A DNA stretch of 64,000 bases from Streptomyces rimosus subsp. rimosus. Its GTDB lineage: Bacteria; Actinomycetota; Actinomycetes; Streptomycetales; Streptomycetaceae. Shown here in pieces: positions 1 through 14,766 of this stretch (position 1 is its first letter; every line of letters begins with the position of its first letter). Under the pieces are notes generated by a model. That model was not told the origin of the DNA. It worked only from the letters and a program-made list of their open reading frames with translations, and did not search any database. The stretch lies in assembly GCF_000720725.1 (NCBI RefSeq), contig NZ_JOCQ01000005.1, positions 107,752 through 171,751 on the forward strand, written 5' to 3'. The position numbers were made by a program, and so were the translations under genes.

Positions 1-47
1 GCACCAGGCAATCGGCACTCGATCGCGGCGCACGGCGTACGCCATTG

Positions 48-79
48 CGCACACTGTACGGACCCCCGTACAGTGTGCG
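48..79. promoter_or_regulatory. Perfect 14-bp inverted repeat, operator-like
   Basis: Arms at 48-61 and 66-79 are exact reverse complements (CGCACACTGTACGG / CCGTACAGTGTGCG) around a 4-nt spacer. The core TGTACGG-N4-CCGTACA has the look of a TetR-family operator. It lies about 45 nt upstream of the serine hydrolase start at 124, so a repressor bound here would block its transcription. The repressor gene is not visible and may lie left of the window. An RNA hairpin is the alternative reading. Confidence 0.6.
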
Positions 80-123
80 GACGCCGCGGTGCCGACACGG
101 GCGAGCGGCAGAAGGAGGGGGTC

Positions 124-1383
124 ATGTCGAATCACCTGAGCCGGGGACGGCAGGGCGCGCCGGGCAGGGGGCTGTCCGATGCGGGGCTGCGCAGGATGCG
201 CGACGTGCTGGCCGGGCACGTCGAGTCCGGGGCCGTTCCCGGGCTGGTTGCCCTGATCGCACGGGGCGGTGACACGCACGTTGAGGCGATGGGGACGCTG
301 CACGAGGGCGGCGGCGCGCCGATGGAGCGGAACACGATTTTTCGGCTCGCGTCGGTGACCAAGCCCGTAACGGCTGTGGCGACCATGATCCTCGTGGAGG
401 AATGCCGGCTGCGGCTGGACGACCCGGTTGATGACTGGCTGCCCGAACTCGCCGGCCGACAGGTCCTCAGGCGCTTCGACGGACCGCTCGACGAGACGGT
501 GCCGGCGCGGCGTTCGATCACCGTACGGGACCTGCTGACGTTCACGTTCGGCTTCGGCCTGCCGGTGGCCCCGGGCGTTTCGGCGGTGCCGCCCATCGTG
601 GAGGCGATGAGCACACTGGGCAGCGGCACCGGGGGACCGGTACCGGCACCCGATCCCGACACCTGGATGCGTCGGCTGGGCGAACTGCCGTTGATGTACC
701 AGCCGGGGGAACGCTGGCTGTACCACACCGGTTCCGACGTGCTCGGCGTGCTGGTGGCGCGCGTCGCGGGGCGGCCGTTCGAAACCTTTCTGCGCGAGCG
801 CATATTCGAGCCGCTCGGTATGAACGACACCGGCTTCCATGTCCCCGAGCGCACTGTCCACCGACTGCCGACGAGCTACGCGCACGACCCGCGGACCGGA
901 AAGCTGACGGTGTACGACAAGGCCGTCGACGGCAGTTGGAGCAGGCCGCCGGTCTTTCCGTCCGGCGGCGACGGGCTGGTCTCGACGGCTGACGACTACA
1001 CCGCGTTCCAGCGCATGCTGCTGAACAAGGGCACGTACGGCAAGGAGCGTGTCCTGTCCGAAGCCGCGGTGAATCTGATGACGACGGACCACCTCACGCC
1101 GCAGCAGCGAGCCGGAAAGGACGCGTTCTTCAGCAGTGAAGGCGCCGGAGGGCTCGGAACGCAGGGCGGATTCGGCTTCGGGATGGCGGTACGCACCCAC
1201 AACCGCGATTTCCCGTCCGTGGGCCAGTTCGGCTGGGACGGCGGCCTGGGCACCTCGGCGTACACGGACCCGGCCCAGGGGCTCACCGGAATCCTGCTGA
1301 CCCAGACGGCGCTGGACGCCCGCGCGTCCTTGCATCTGGTGCAGGACTTCTGGACCACGGCCTATCAGGCGATCGGGGACTGA
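124..1383 (+). CDS. Serine hydrolase, class C beta-lactamase / esterase family
   Basis: A 419-residue protein of the beta-lactamase (PF00144) fold. The SxxK motif is S77-V-T-K80 and a tyrosine motif (YHTGSD) lies near residue 200, so it should be an acyl-serine hydrolase such as an esterase, DD-peptidase-like enzyme or transacylase. There is no clear signal peptide, which suggests a cytoplasmic enzyme. The ATG at 124 is chosen because GAAGGAGGGGG lies just upstream; an in-frame start at 73 would overlap the palindrome at 48-79. It converges on the ABC transporter genes. It could be a tailoring or resistance enzyme of the cluster, but nothing in the sequence proves that. Confidence 0.85.
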   Translation: MSNHLSRGRQGAPGRGLSDAGLRRMRDVLAGHVESGAVPGLVALIARGGDTHVEAMGTLHEGGGAPMERNTIFRLASVTKPVTAVATMILVEECRLRLDDPVDDWLPELAGRQVLRRFDGPLDETVPARRSITVRDLLTFTFGFGLPVAPGVSAVPPIVEAMSTLGSGTGGPVPAPDPDTWMRRLGELPLMYQPGERWLYHTGSDVLGVLVARVAGRPFETFLRERIFEPLGMNDTGFHVPERTVHRLPTSYAHDPRTGKLTVYDKAVDGSWSRPPVFPSGGDGLVSTADDYTAFQRMLLNKGTYGKERVLSEAAVNLMTTDHLTPQQRAGKDAFFSSEGAGGLGTQGGFGFGMAVRTHNRDFPSVGQFGWDGGLGTSAYTDPAQGLTGILLTQTALDARASLHLVQDFWTTAYQAIGD

Positions 1384-1418
1384 GGCGATGGGCGGATCGG
1401 CGGAGGGCGCTGCCTGAC

Positions 1419-2255
1419 TCAGTCGAAAAGCCGACGCCTCATGCCCCTCACCGCGAGCAGCCAGGCGATCGCGGTGAAAGCGACGAGTACGAGGGCGTGC
1501 AGCCAGTCGCCCGTGTCCAGTGTTCCGAAAGCGGCGTGGCGTACCAGTTGCATGCAGTGGTAGATGGGGTTGACGCCGGCGGCTGTCCGGATCCAGTCGG
1601 GGAGACCGTCCAGCGGGAAGAAGACGCCGGCGGCCATGACGAGTGGTGTCAGCACACCCGAGACGACCAGGCGCAGCCAGTCGATCGCCGGTACGAGGGT
1701 GGACACCCACATGCCGCACAGGGCGAAGGCCAGCCCCGAGACCAGGGTGACGACCGGTACCAGGAGCAGTGCGGGGCTCGGGGGGAGACCGATGGCGAGG
1801 GTGACCAGCAGGGGTACGGAGCTGTAGACGGAGGACTTGACCGCGATCCAGGACGCCTCGGCGGTGACGAGTTCCCAGACTTCCACCGGGCGGCTGAGTA
1901 CCGCGTCGTACAGGTGCTGGTAGCAGCGCCGGTTGTAGGTCTCGAACATGCCAGCGAAGGCGGAGGCGAACAGGACGGAGGTCACGACCATGCCCACACC
2001 CACGAACTGGGGGTACGGCCGGCCTTCGGCCGAGTCCACCAGGGCGCTGAAGCCGAGGCCGAAACCGGCCATGTACACCAGGGGTTCGATGAGCGAGCCG
2101 AAGGTGATGGCGGGCCAGTAGCGCCGGAAGAGCAGCAGTTCCCTGAGCCACACCGCCCGCACGGTCGGCAGCAGTGTGGGCGGTGCCGCCGCTCCTCCGT
2201 CCTGGAAGGCGCTCTTCGGTGTCTCCTCGCGGCGTGCCGGTGCGGCCCTCGTCAT
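1419..2255 (-). CDS. ABC-2 type transporter permease (DrrB-like)
   Basis: A 278-residue membrane protein with about six hydrophobic segments and the layout of ABC-2 permeases of the daunorubicin-resistance DrrB group. With the ATPase encoded just upstream it would form an efflux pump in the cytoplasmic membrane. The gene begins 46 nt after the ATPase stop, so the two are probably one minus-strand operon. Placement beside an NRPS/PKS cluster fits export of, and self-resistance to, the product. Substrate is unknown. Confidence 0.88.
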   Translation of the reverse strand: MTRAAPARREETPKSAFQDGGAAAPPTLLPTVRAVWLRELLLFRRYWPAITFGSLIEPLVYMAGFGLGFSALVDSAEGRPYPQFVGVGMVVTSVLFASAFAGMFETYNRRCYQHLYDAVLSRPVEVWELVTAEASWIAVKSSVYSSVPLLVTLAIGLPPSPALLLVPVVTLVSGLAFALCGMWVSTLVPAIDWLRLVVSGVLTPLVMAAGVFFPLDGLPDWIRTAAGVNPIYHCMQLVRHAAFGTLDTGDWLHALVLVAFTAIAWLLAVRGMRRRLFD

Positions 2256-2301
2256 GGAGGCGGGTCCCTTCTGGTGTGGGGTACGGCGGGGCGCCGCGGG
2301 G

Positions 2302-3213
2302 TCAGACGAAGAGCTCGCCGGTCAGGGCGACGAACACGTCCTCAAGTGTGGTGGGACGCAGGACGTCGGGAGGGCCCAGCACCTCGCGCAGCCCATCCGG
2401 CATGGTCTCGGCCCGCAGGACCGACACCGACAGTCCGGTACGGCGGCTCGTCAGCCCCGCCCGGGCGGCGTGCTCCTCGACGGCGGCGCGGCGGGGCGCG
2501 TCCCCCCGGTACTCGGCGGCCTGTTCCCCGGCGTGGGCCCGCAGCAACTCCCGCGGGGTGCCCCGGGCGATCTGCCGGCCGGCGGACACCACGACGACCT
2601 CGTCGGCGAGCCGCTCGGCCTCCTCGATGTAGTGCGTCGACATCAAAACCGTCGTGCCGGAGGCCCGCAGGGTCTCCATGACGTCCCACAGGTCCTGGCG
2701 GATCTGCGGGTCGAGGCCGACCGTGGGCTCGTCGAGCAGCAGCAGGCGGGGGGCGGTGAGAATGCCCCGGGCGAGCAGGAGCCTGCGCCGCATACCGCCG
2801 GACAGTGTCTCCACCCGGCTGTCGCCCCGGTCGGCGAGGCGCACCGCGGCCAGCGCCCGGTCCACCGCCTCCGCGTAGTGGCGGGCGGACATGGCACTGA
2901 AGCGCGCGAATACTTCGAGGTTCTGGCGTACGGTCAATTCGGCGTCGAGATTGCTTTCCTGCGGCACCACACCCAGCAGGGAGCGCACCCGCCGGGAGTC
3001 CTTCGGCATGCTGTGGCCGAGGACTTCCACCGTCCCGCTGGTCGCCCGGCTCTGCCCGGTGATGAGGCGCATGGTGGTCGACTTGCCCGCGCCGTTGGGG
3101 CCCAGCAGCCCGAAGAACTTCCCCCGGGGAACGTCGAGGTCCAGCCCGTCGACGGCGTTCGTCGAGCCATAGGTCTTCACGACATCCCGGAAACGGACGA
3201 CGGGGATGCTCAC
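2302..3213 (-). CDS. ABC transporter ATP-binding protein (DrrA-like)
   Basis: A 303-residue ABC ATPase. Walker A is GPNGAGKS (38-45), the signature is LSGGM (137-141) and Walker B is LLLLDEP (157-163). The long C-terminal part beyond the nucleotide-binding domain is typical of DrrA/CcmA-like drug-exporter ATPases. It powers the permease encoded downstream at 1419-2255 and is transcribed divergently from the peptidase gene at 3399. Likely role (inferred): export of the cluster product. Confidence 0.92.
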   Translation of the reverse strand: MSIPVVRFRDVVKTYGSTNAVDGLDLDVPRGKFFGLLGPNGAGKSTTMRLITGQSRATSGTVEVLGHSMPKDSRRVRSLLGVVPQESNLDAELTVRQNLEVFARFSAMSARHYAEAVDRALAAVRLADRGDSRVETLSGGMRRRLLLARGILTAPRLLLLDEPTVGLDPQIRQDLWDVMETLRASGTTVLMSTHYIEEAERLADEVVVVSAGRQIARGTPRELLRAHAGEQAAEYRGDAPRRAAVEEHAARAGLTSRRTGLSVSVLRAETMPDGLREVLGPPDVLRPTTLEDVFVALTGELFV

Positions 3214-3318
3214 CCCTGATTCCCCCCAACGTGAAAGTGCTGTGCGGTCCGGGGCGCGATGGCGTCAACCCGGCCGCATCGGCCAATGGAAGCGCACGTT
3301 CAGGGTTTTGTGAAGTCC

Positions 3319-3348
3319 TTGTTTCGCTCTGTGACCCGCTGCTAGGTT
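3319..3348 (+). promoter_or_regulatory. Possible promoter for the M28 peptidase gene
   Basis: TTGTTT at 3319-3324 and TAGGTT at 3343-3348 are 18 nt apart, a fair match to vegetative Streptomyces promoters. They sit 50 nt before the chosen start at 3399, inside the 185-nt divergent gap between the ABC ATPase and the peptidase. No minus-strand promoter was obvious. Confidence 0.4.
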
Positions 3349-3398
3349 GCCGCACGATCAAGTCCCCCATGAGGGCGCTTCGTCGAAACGGGGGATGC

Positions 3399-5726
3399 AT
3401 GAGGTCGCGCCTGTCCGCGCTTTCCGGTGTTCTGCTGCTGTGCGGCATCGCGTTCGGCTGTGCAATTCCGGTGCGTGTTCCCCCGGAGCCGGAACCGGCG
3501 AATAGCGCGTCCTCCGGCTTTTCCGCGGCGCGGGCCACTGAGCACATCGCGCACATCGCGCGTTCCCCGCATCCGTCCGGTACTTCCCGGGCCGAGGACG
3601 TACGGCCTTATGTGACACGGCAGTTGAGCCGTCTCGGACTCTCGCCGGAACAGCGCGAGTCGACCGAGGTGCTGCCCGGAAAGAGCGGCGCGCACCTCGT
3701 GGGCCGGGTCCACAACATTACCGCCACGATCCCCGGGCGGTCCTCGACCGGCCGGGTCCTGCTCGTCGCGCACACCGACTCGGTGGCCACCGGGCCCGGC
3801 GCCTCCGACGACGGCCTGGGCGTGGGCTCCCTGCTGGAGATCGCACGTGCCCTCGGCGACGGGCCCGCTCCGCGCAACGACGTGGTCCTGCTCTTCACCG
3901 ACATCGAGGAGACGGCCCAGCTCGGCGCCCGTGCGGCGGCCCGGGACCTCGCCGGGACCCGGCGCGGCCCCGATGTCGTCGTCAACCTCGAAGCGCGCGG
4001 CACCGGCGGCCGGGCGGTCATGTTCGAGACCGGCCCGCACAGTGCGGCGCTGGTGGCCGCCCTGGGCGGTGCGCCGCCCGTCGCCACGTCCCTCTCCGAC
4101 GAGATCTACCGGCTGCTGCCCAACGACACCGACTTCACCCGGCTGCGCGCGTCCGGCGCGACCGGGCTGAACTTCGCGGTGATCGGCGGCAGTGCCCGCT
4201 ACCACGGCCCCGAGGACGATCTGGACCACGTCGACCCCGGCAGCCTCCAGGACCTGGGGAACACCGCCATCTCGGCCGTCCGCGCCCTGTCGGCCACCGA
4301 CCTCGCACGTGTCGGGAAGGCCTCCGAGGCCACGTGGTTCAACCTGGGGCCCGTGCTGGTCCGCTACCCGGCGGGCGCCGTCCTGCCCCTCGCGCTGATC
4401 GCCGTACTCGCGCTGGTCGCGGCCGCCTGGTACGCCCGCCGCCGCGGAGCCCTGAACCTGCGCGCGGCCGCACGCGCTGCCCTGAGCCTTCCCCTGCCGC
4501 TCCTGGCCGCCGCCGCGCTCGGCTGGGCGGCCTGGCAGGCCCTGCTCATCGTCCGGCCCGACTACGCCCTCTTCCAGATGGGCGACCCGTACCGCTCGGG
4601 CCCGGCCGTCGCGGGAATGCTGCTGCTCACCGCCGCCGTCGTATGGCTGTGGACCGTATGGGTCGGCAGGCGGGCCGGCGCGGTGGAGACGGCCGCCGGA
4701 ACGGCAGCGTGGGCGACGCTGCTGGCCGTGGTGGCCGCCGTACTCCTGCCCGGCGCCGCGTACGTGTTCACCTGGACCGCCCTGGGCGGAGCGGCCGGTG
4801 TCGCGCTGGCCGCCCGTACGGCCGAGCGTTCCCCCTGGCGGACCGCCGCGCTGACGGCCTCTGCGCTGCCGGGCGTCGCGGTCATGGCGCCGTTGGTCGC
4901 CCTGCTCTTCCCGACGGTCGGACTCGCGTCGGCCGCCGCTCCGCTGGCCCTGGCCGCGCTGGCCGCCGCGGTGGTGCTGCTGCCCCTCACCGGCCGGGTC
5001 GCCGCCGTCCACCTCCGTCGAGCCGTGGCGGCCGGCACCGCCCTGGCGCTGGTCGGCGGCGCCCTGGTGGGCGTCAATGCCGCCATCGACACCCCCGATG
5101 CCGAACACCCGCGCCCCGTGAGCCTGATGTACGCCCTCGACGCCGACCACGGGAAGGCCGTCTGGGCGTCCGAGGACGCCGACCCGCACCCGTGGGTCAC
5201 CCACTACACGGGCAACCGCCGGACGGACTCCCTGGAGGAATGGTCCCCCGCGCTGGCCGCGCCGCCCGGAGGGCTGCTCGCCGGGCCCGCCCCCGTCGCC
5301 CAGGTCTCCCGCCCCGTCGTGACCCCCGTGTCCGACACGCGCGAGGGCGGCCGCCGCACCCTGCGCCTGTCGGTGCGGCCCGAGGCGGGGAAGCCCACGC
5401 TGATGGCCCTGTACGTGGATACGACGGCCACGGAGGTCGTGGGCGCCCGGGTGACCGGCGCGCCCGTCGGCACCGGCACCCTCGGCGGGGGCACCAACCG
5501 CCCGGCCGCCAGGTGGAAGTGGGGGATCCTCCTCGTCGCCCCGCCCTCGGAGGGCACCGAAGTGACCCTCACCGTCCGCGACACGGGCCGTCCGGTCCGT
5601 CTGCTGGCCATGACCCAGGACGCGGGCCTGCCCGCCGCGGCCGTGGACCGGCCACGCCCCGACGACCTCACCTGGGACCCGCACGCGGCCGGCGTCTCCT
5701 TCGCGAGCCGTCTCTACAAGCTCTGA
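3399..5726 (+). CDS. Membrane-bound M28-family metallopeptidase
   Basis: A 775-residue protein. An N-terminal hydrophobic segment ends at a cysteine (AFGC), which could be a signal anchor or an atypical lipobox. A zinc peptidase domain follows, with ligands visible in AHTDS, ASDDG, the EE pair of DIEET, and YHGPEDDLDH. The middle carries about eight hydrophobic segments and the C-terminus is an extracytoplasmic domain. This matches M28 aminopeptidase-like proteins with a transmembrane region (yeast Pff1-like layout). The ATG at 3399 is preferred over the one at 3369 because GGGG precedes it and the signal segment starts there. It is probably a genomic neighbour; a role in processing an inactive precursor is speculative. 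Confidence 0.85.
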   Translation: MRSRLSALSGVLLLCGIAFGCAIPVRVPPEPEPANSASSGFSAARATEHIAHIARSPHPSGTSRAEDVRPYVTRQLSRLGLSPEQRESTEVLPGKSGAHLVGRVHNITATIPGRSSTGRVLLVAHTDSVATGPGASDDGLGVGSLLEIARALGDGPAPRNDVVLLFTDIEETAQLGARAAARDLAGTRRGPDVVVNLEARGTGGRAVMFETGPHSAALVAALGGAPPVATSLSDEIYRLLPNDTDFTRLRASGATGLNFAVIGGSARYHGPEDDLDHVDPGSLQDLGNTAISAVRALSATDLARVGKASEATWFNLGPVLVRYPAGAVLPLALIAVLALVAAAWYARRRGALNLRAAARAALSLPLPLLAAAALGWAAWQALLIVRPDYALFQMGDPYRSGPAVAGMLLLTAAVVWLWTVWVGRRAGAVETAAGTAAWATLLAVVAAVLLPGAAYVFTWTALGGAAGVALAARTAERSPWRTAALTASALPGVAVMAPLVALLFPTVGLASAAAPLALAALAAAVVLLPLTGRVAAVHLRRAVAAGTALALVGGALVGVNAAIDTPDAEHPRPVSLMYALDADHGKAVWASEDADPHPWVTHYTGNRRTDSLEEWSPALAAPPGGLLAGPAPVAQVSRPVVTPVSDTREGGRRTLRLSVRPEAGKPTLMALYVDTTATEVVGARVTGAPVGTGTLGGGTNRPAARWKWGILLVAPPSEGTEVTLTVRDTGRPVRLLAMTQDAGLPAAAVDRPRPDDLTWDPHAAGVSFASRLYKL

Positions 5727-5771
5727 CCAAGCTCCGCCCCCTTGATGCAACCGACAGAAGAGAGCGCCCCC

Positions 5772-6269
5772 ATGTCGCCGAACCCGAACAGCGCAGAGGA
5801 CAGCACGGCACCGCAGGACCTCCGGCTGCGCCGGGCGGAAGCGGCGGACGCCGCCGAGATCACGAACGTCTTCCTCGCCTCGCGGGCCGCGGCCATGCCG
5901 TACCTGCCCAGGCTGTACAGCGACGAGCAGACCCGGTCCTGGATCGAGGCCGTCGTCCTGCCCGGCAGCACGGTGTGGGTGGCCGAGACCGGGGAGCAGC
6001 CCGGGATCGTCGGCTTCGCCGCGCTCGACGGGACCGTGCTCGACCACCTCTACCTGCGGCCGGACGTACGACGGCAGGGCATCGGCTCGGCCCTCCTCGC
6101 CGCCGTCAAGGAGGCCTCTCCGCACGAGCTCTCGCTGCACGTCTTCCAGCGCAACCAGGCGGCCCGCGCCTTCTACGAGCGCCACGGCTTCACCGCCGGG
6201 GAGCTGAACGACGGCAGCCGCAACGAGGAGAACGAGCCCGACGTGACCTACCACTGGACCGCTCGCTGA
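5772..6269 (+). CDS. GNAT-family N-acetyltransferase
   Basis: A 165-residue GNAT protein. The acetyl-CoA-binding motif A reads RPDVRRQGIGSALL, followed by the HVFQRNQAARAFYERHGF segment typical of motif B. It would transfer an acetyl group from acetyl-CoA to an amine; the substrate is unknown. The start at 5772 is preferred over 5742 because AGAAGAGAG precedes it. It begins 45 nt after the peptidase and is followed by a hairpin at 6279-6304. Self-resistance by acetylating an amino group of the product is possible but unproven. Confidence 0.85.
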   Translation: MSPNPNSAEDSTAPQDLRLRRAEAADAAEITNVFLASRAAAMPYLPRLYSDEQTRSWIEAVVLPGSTVWVAETGEQPGIVGFAALDGTVLDHLYLRPDVRRQGIGSALLAAVKEASPHELSLHVFQRNQAARAFYERHGFTAGELNDGSRNEENEPDVTYHWTAR

Positions 6270-6278
6270 GGTGAAGGC

Positions 6279-6304
6279 CGGCCGGGCCCCGTAACGCCCG
6301 GCCG
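6279..6304 (+). terminator. Hairpin after the GNAT gene, terminator-like
   Basis: A 9-bp perfect stem (6279-6287 with 6296-6304) around an 8-nt loop begins 10 nt after the GNAT stop. No T-run follows, as is common in Streptomyces. It would separate the acetyltransferase from the NRPS-1 gene, which starts at 6421. The remaining gap (6305-6420) shows no convincing promoter by eye. Confidence 0.5.
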
Positions 6305-6420
6305 CACGCACCGCACATCCATCGACGACCGACGGGGACCGCACGGAACCCGGCGCCTTCACACACCGGCAACGAGCGGCCCCCACCCGGGCGGCCGCGA
6401 CGCGGGGGAGGAACGAAGAA

Positions 6421-13683
<7,263 letters not shown>

Positions 13684-13704
13684 CCTCCGCGGGGCCCCGT
13701 CCGC

Positions 13705-13729
13705 CCGCCGGCGCACACCGCGCCGGCGG
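13705..13729. terminator. Strong hairpin between convergent genes
   Basis: A perfect 10-bp GC stem (13705-13714 with 13720-13729) with a 5-nt loop sits 22 nt after the NRPS-1 stop and 44 nt beyond the end of the type II thioesterase gene. Its place between converging genes suggests a bidirectional terminator. It has no T-tract. Confidence 0.6.
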
Positions 13730-13731
13730 CA

Positions 13732-13761
13732 CCCGCCCGGACGCCTCGGCGCCCGGGCGGG
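13732..13761. terminator. Second hairpin between convergent genes
   Basis: Arms of 9 bp (13732-13740 with 13753-13761) around a 12-nt loop directly follow the first hairpin. The tandem pair between NRPS-1 and the type II thioesterase gene would insulate the two converging transcripts. Confidence 0.45.
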
Positions 13762-13772
13762 CGGTGACCGCC

Positions 13773-14549
13773 TCAGCCCGCGGCCGGCGCCGCGTGCTCC
13801 CGTACCGCGGCGGCGACCTCGGCCATGACCTCGGCCGGCCGGGCGTGCAGGAAGAAGTGGTCACCGGGCAGGACCCGGTGACGGAAGCCGCCGGCGGTCA
13901 TCGCCCGCCAGCCGGTGATCCACTCCGGCCCCGCCAGCCGGTCGTCGGCTCCGCCCAGCGCCACGACCGGGCAGGGCAGTACGGTCGGCCGGACGTCCGT
14001 CATGTAGCGGGCCAGCAGACCGAGATCGGCCCGCATCACCGGCAGCAGCATCTCCAGCAGTTCCCGGTGCTCCAGGACTTCGGCGGGCGTGCCGCCCAAC
14101 TCGACGATCCCGCGCAGCAGTTCGTCGTCGCTCCGGTCGTGCAGCGGCAGCGCGACGGGGGCACCGGGCGGACGGCAGCCGGACGCCACCACGGCCCGCG
14201 GCAGCGGCCGGCCGGCCTGTGCCAGGCGCCGCGTCGTCTCGTACGCGATCTGGGCGCCCATGCTGTGCCCCAGAAGCAGGAACCTCTCCTGTTCCGGGCG
14301 CCCCGCCAGCACCGCCAGGAAGCCGTCGACGACGTCGGCCATCGAGTCGAGCAGGGGTTCGCCGATGCGGGTGCCCCGGCCGGGCAGCTCCACCGGTACA
14401 AAACTCAGCCCCGGCACCTCCTGGGAGCGGGCCCAGGCGAGGTAGGCGCCCGCCGCGCCGCCGGCGTGCGGGAGACAGTAGACACGGACGGTCTCCGCTC
14501 CGGCCTCCGGGCCGGCGGCGTCCCAAGGTGTCCAACGATTCCGTGCCAC
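13773..14549 (-). CDS. Type II thioesterase (editing)
   Basis: A 258-residue alpha/beta hydrolase of the RifR/GrsT family. The N-terminal YCLPHAGGAAGAY motif is diagnostic, the nucleophile is Ser96 in GHSMG, and a C-terminal GDHFF supplies the likely catalytic His. Such enzymes act in trans to remove stalled or wrongly primed acyl groups from carrier domains. It lies between the two large transcription units, convergent with NRPS-1 and divergent from the asparagine-synthetase gene, so it may be transcribed from the same 217-nt control region as the main operon. Confidence 0.92.
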   Translation of the reverse strand: MARNRWTPWDAAGPEAGAETVRVYCLPHAGGAAGAYLAWARSQEVPGLSFVPVELPGRGTRIGEPLLDSMADVVDGFLAVLAGRPEQERFLLLGHSMGAQIAYETTRRLAQAGRPLPRAVVASGCRPPGAPVALPLHDRSDDELLRGIVELGGTPAEVLEHRELLEMLLPVMRADLGLLARYMTDVRPTVLPCPVVALGGADDRLAGPEWITGWRAMTAGGFRHRVLPGDHFFLHARPAEVMAEVAAAVREHAAPAAG

Positions 14550-14687
14550 TGCATTCTGCCCTTCTGTGTTCCTGGATTTCCGTGCGGGCCGCGGCCCGCG
14601 GGGCGACCCTATTCGCGAATTCGCTCGGCGGCCAGCTCCGGCGTGCAGTCAATGCGGCTGCCCCGCACTCTCGTTGAAAACTTTTCA

Positions 14688-14717
14688 TTGACCTCGATCT
14701 GTTGCGTGGGCTAGCGT
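14688..14717 (+). promoter_or_regulatory. Promoter of the main biosynthetic operon
   Basis: TTGACC (14688-14693) and TAGCGT (14712-14717) are separated by 18 nt, a good match to the Streptomyces vegetative consensus TTGAC-N16-18-TAG. It precedes the TTG start of the asparagine-synthetase gene at 14767 by about 50 nt. GGGGG at 14752-14756 serves as ribosome binding site. The ten genes downstream are mostly translationally coupled, so this promoter may drive about 37 kb. Confidence 0.65.
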
Positions 14718-14766
14718 CGGACCTGCATCTGTTGTTGTGCGGATGTGAAACGGGGGACTCCTCAAC

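Noticed and set aside
6305..6420. A promoter for NRPS-1
   Set aside because: No TTGAC/TAG pair with sensible spacing was found; transcription presumably starts here but I cannot point to a site.
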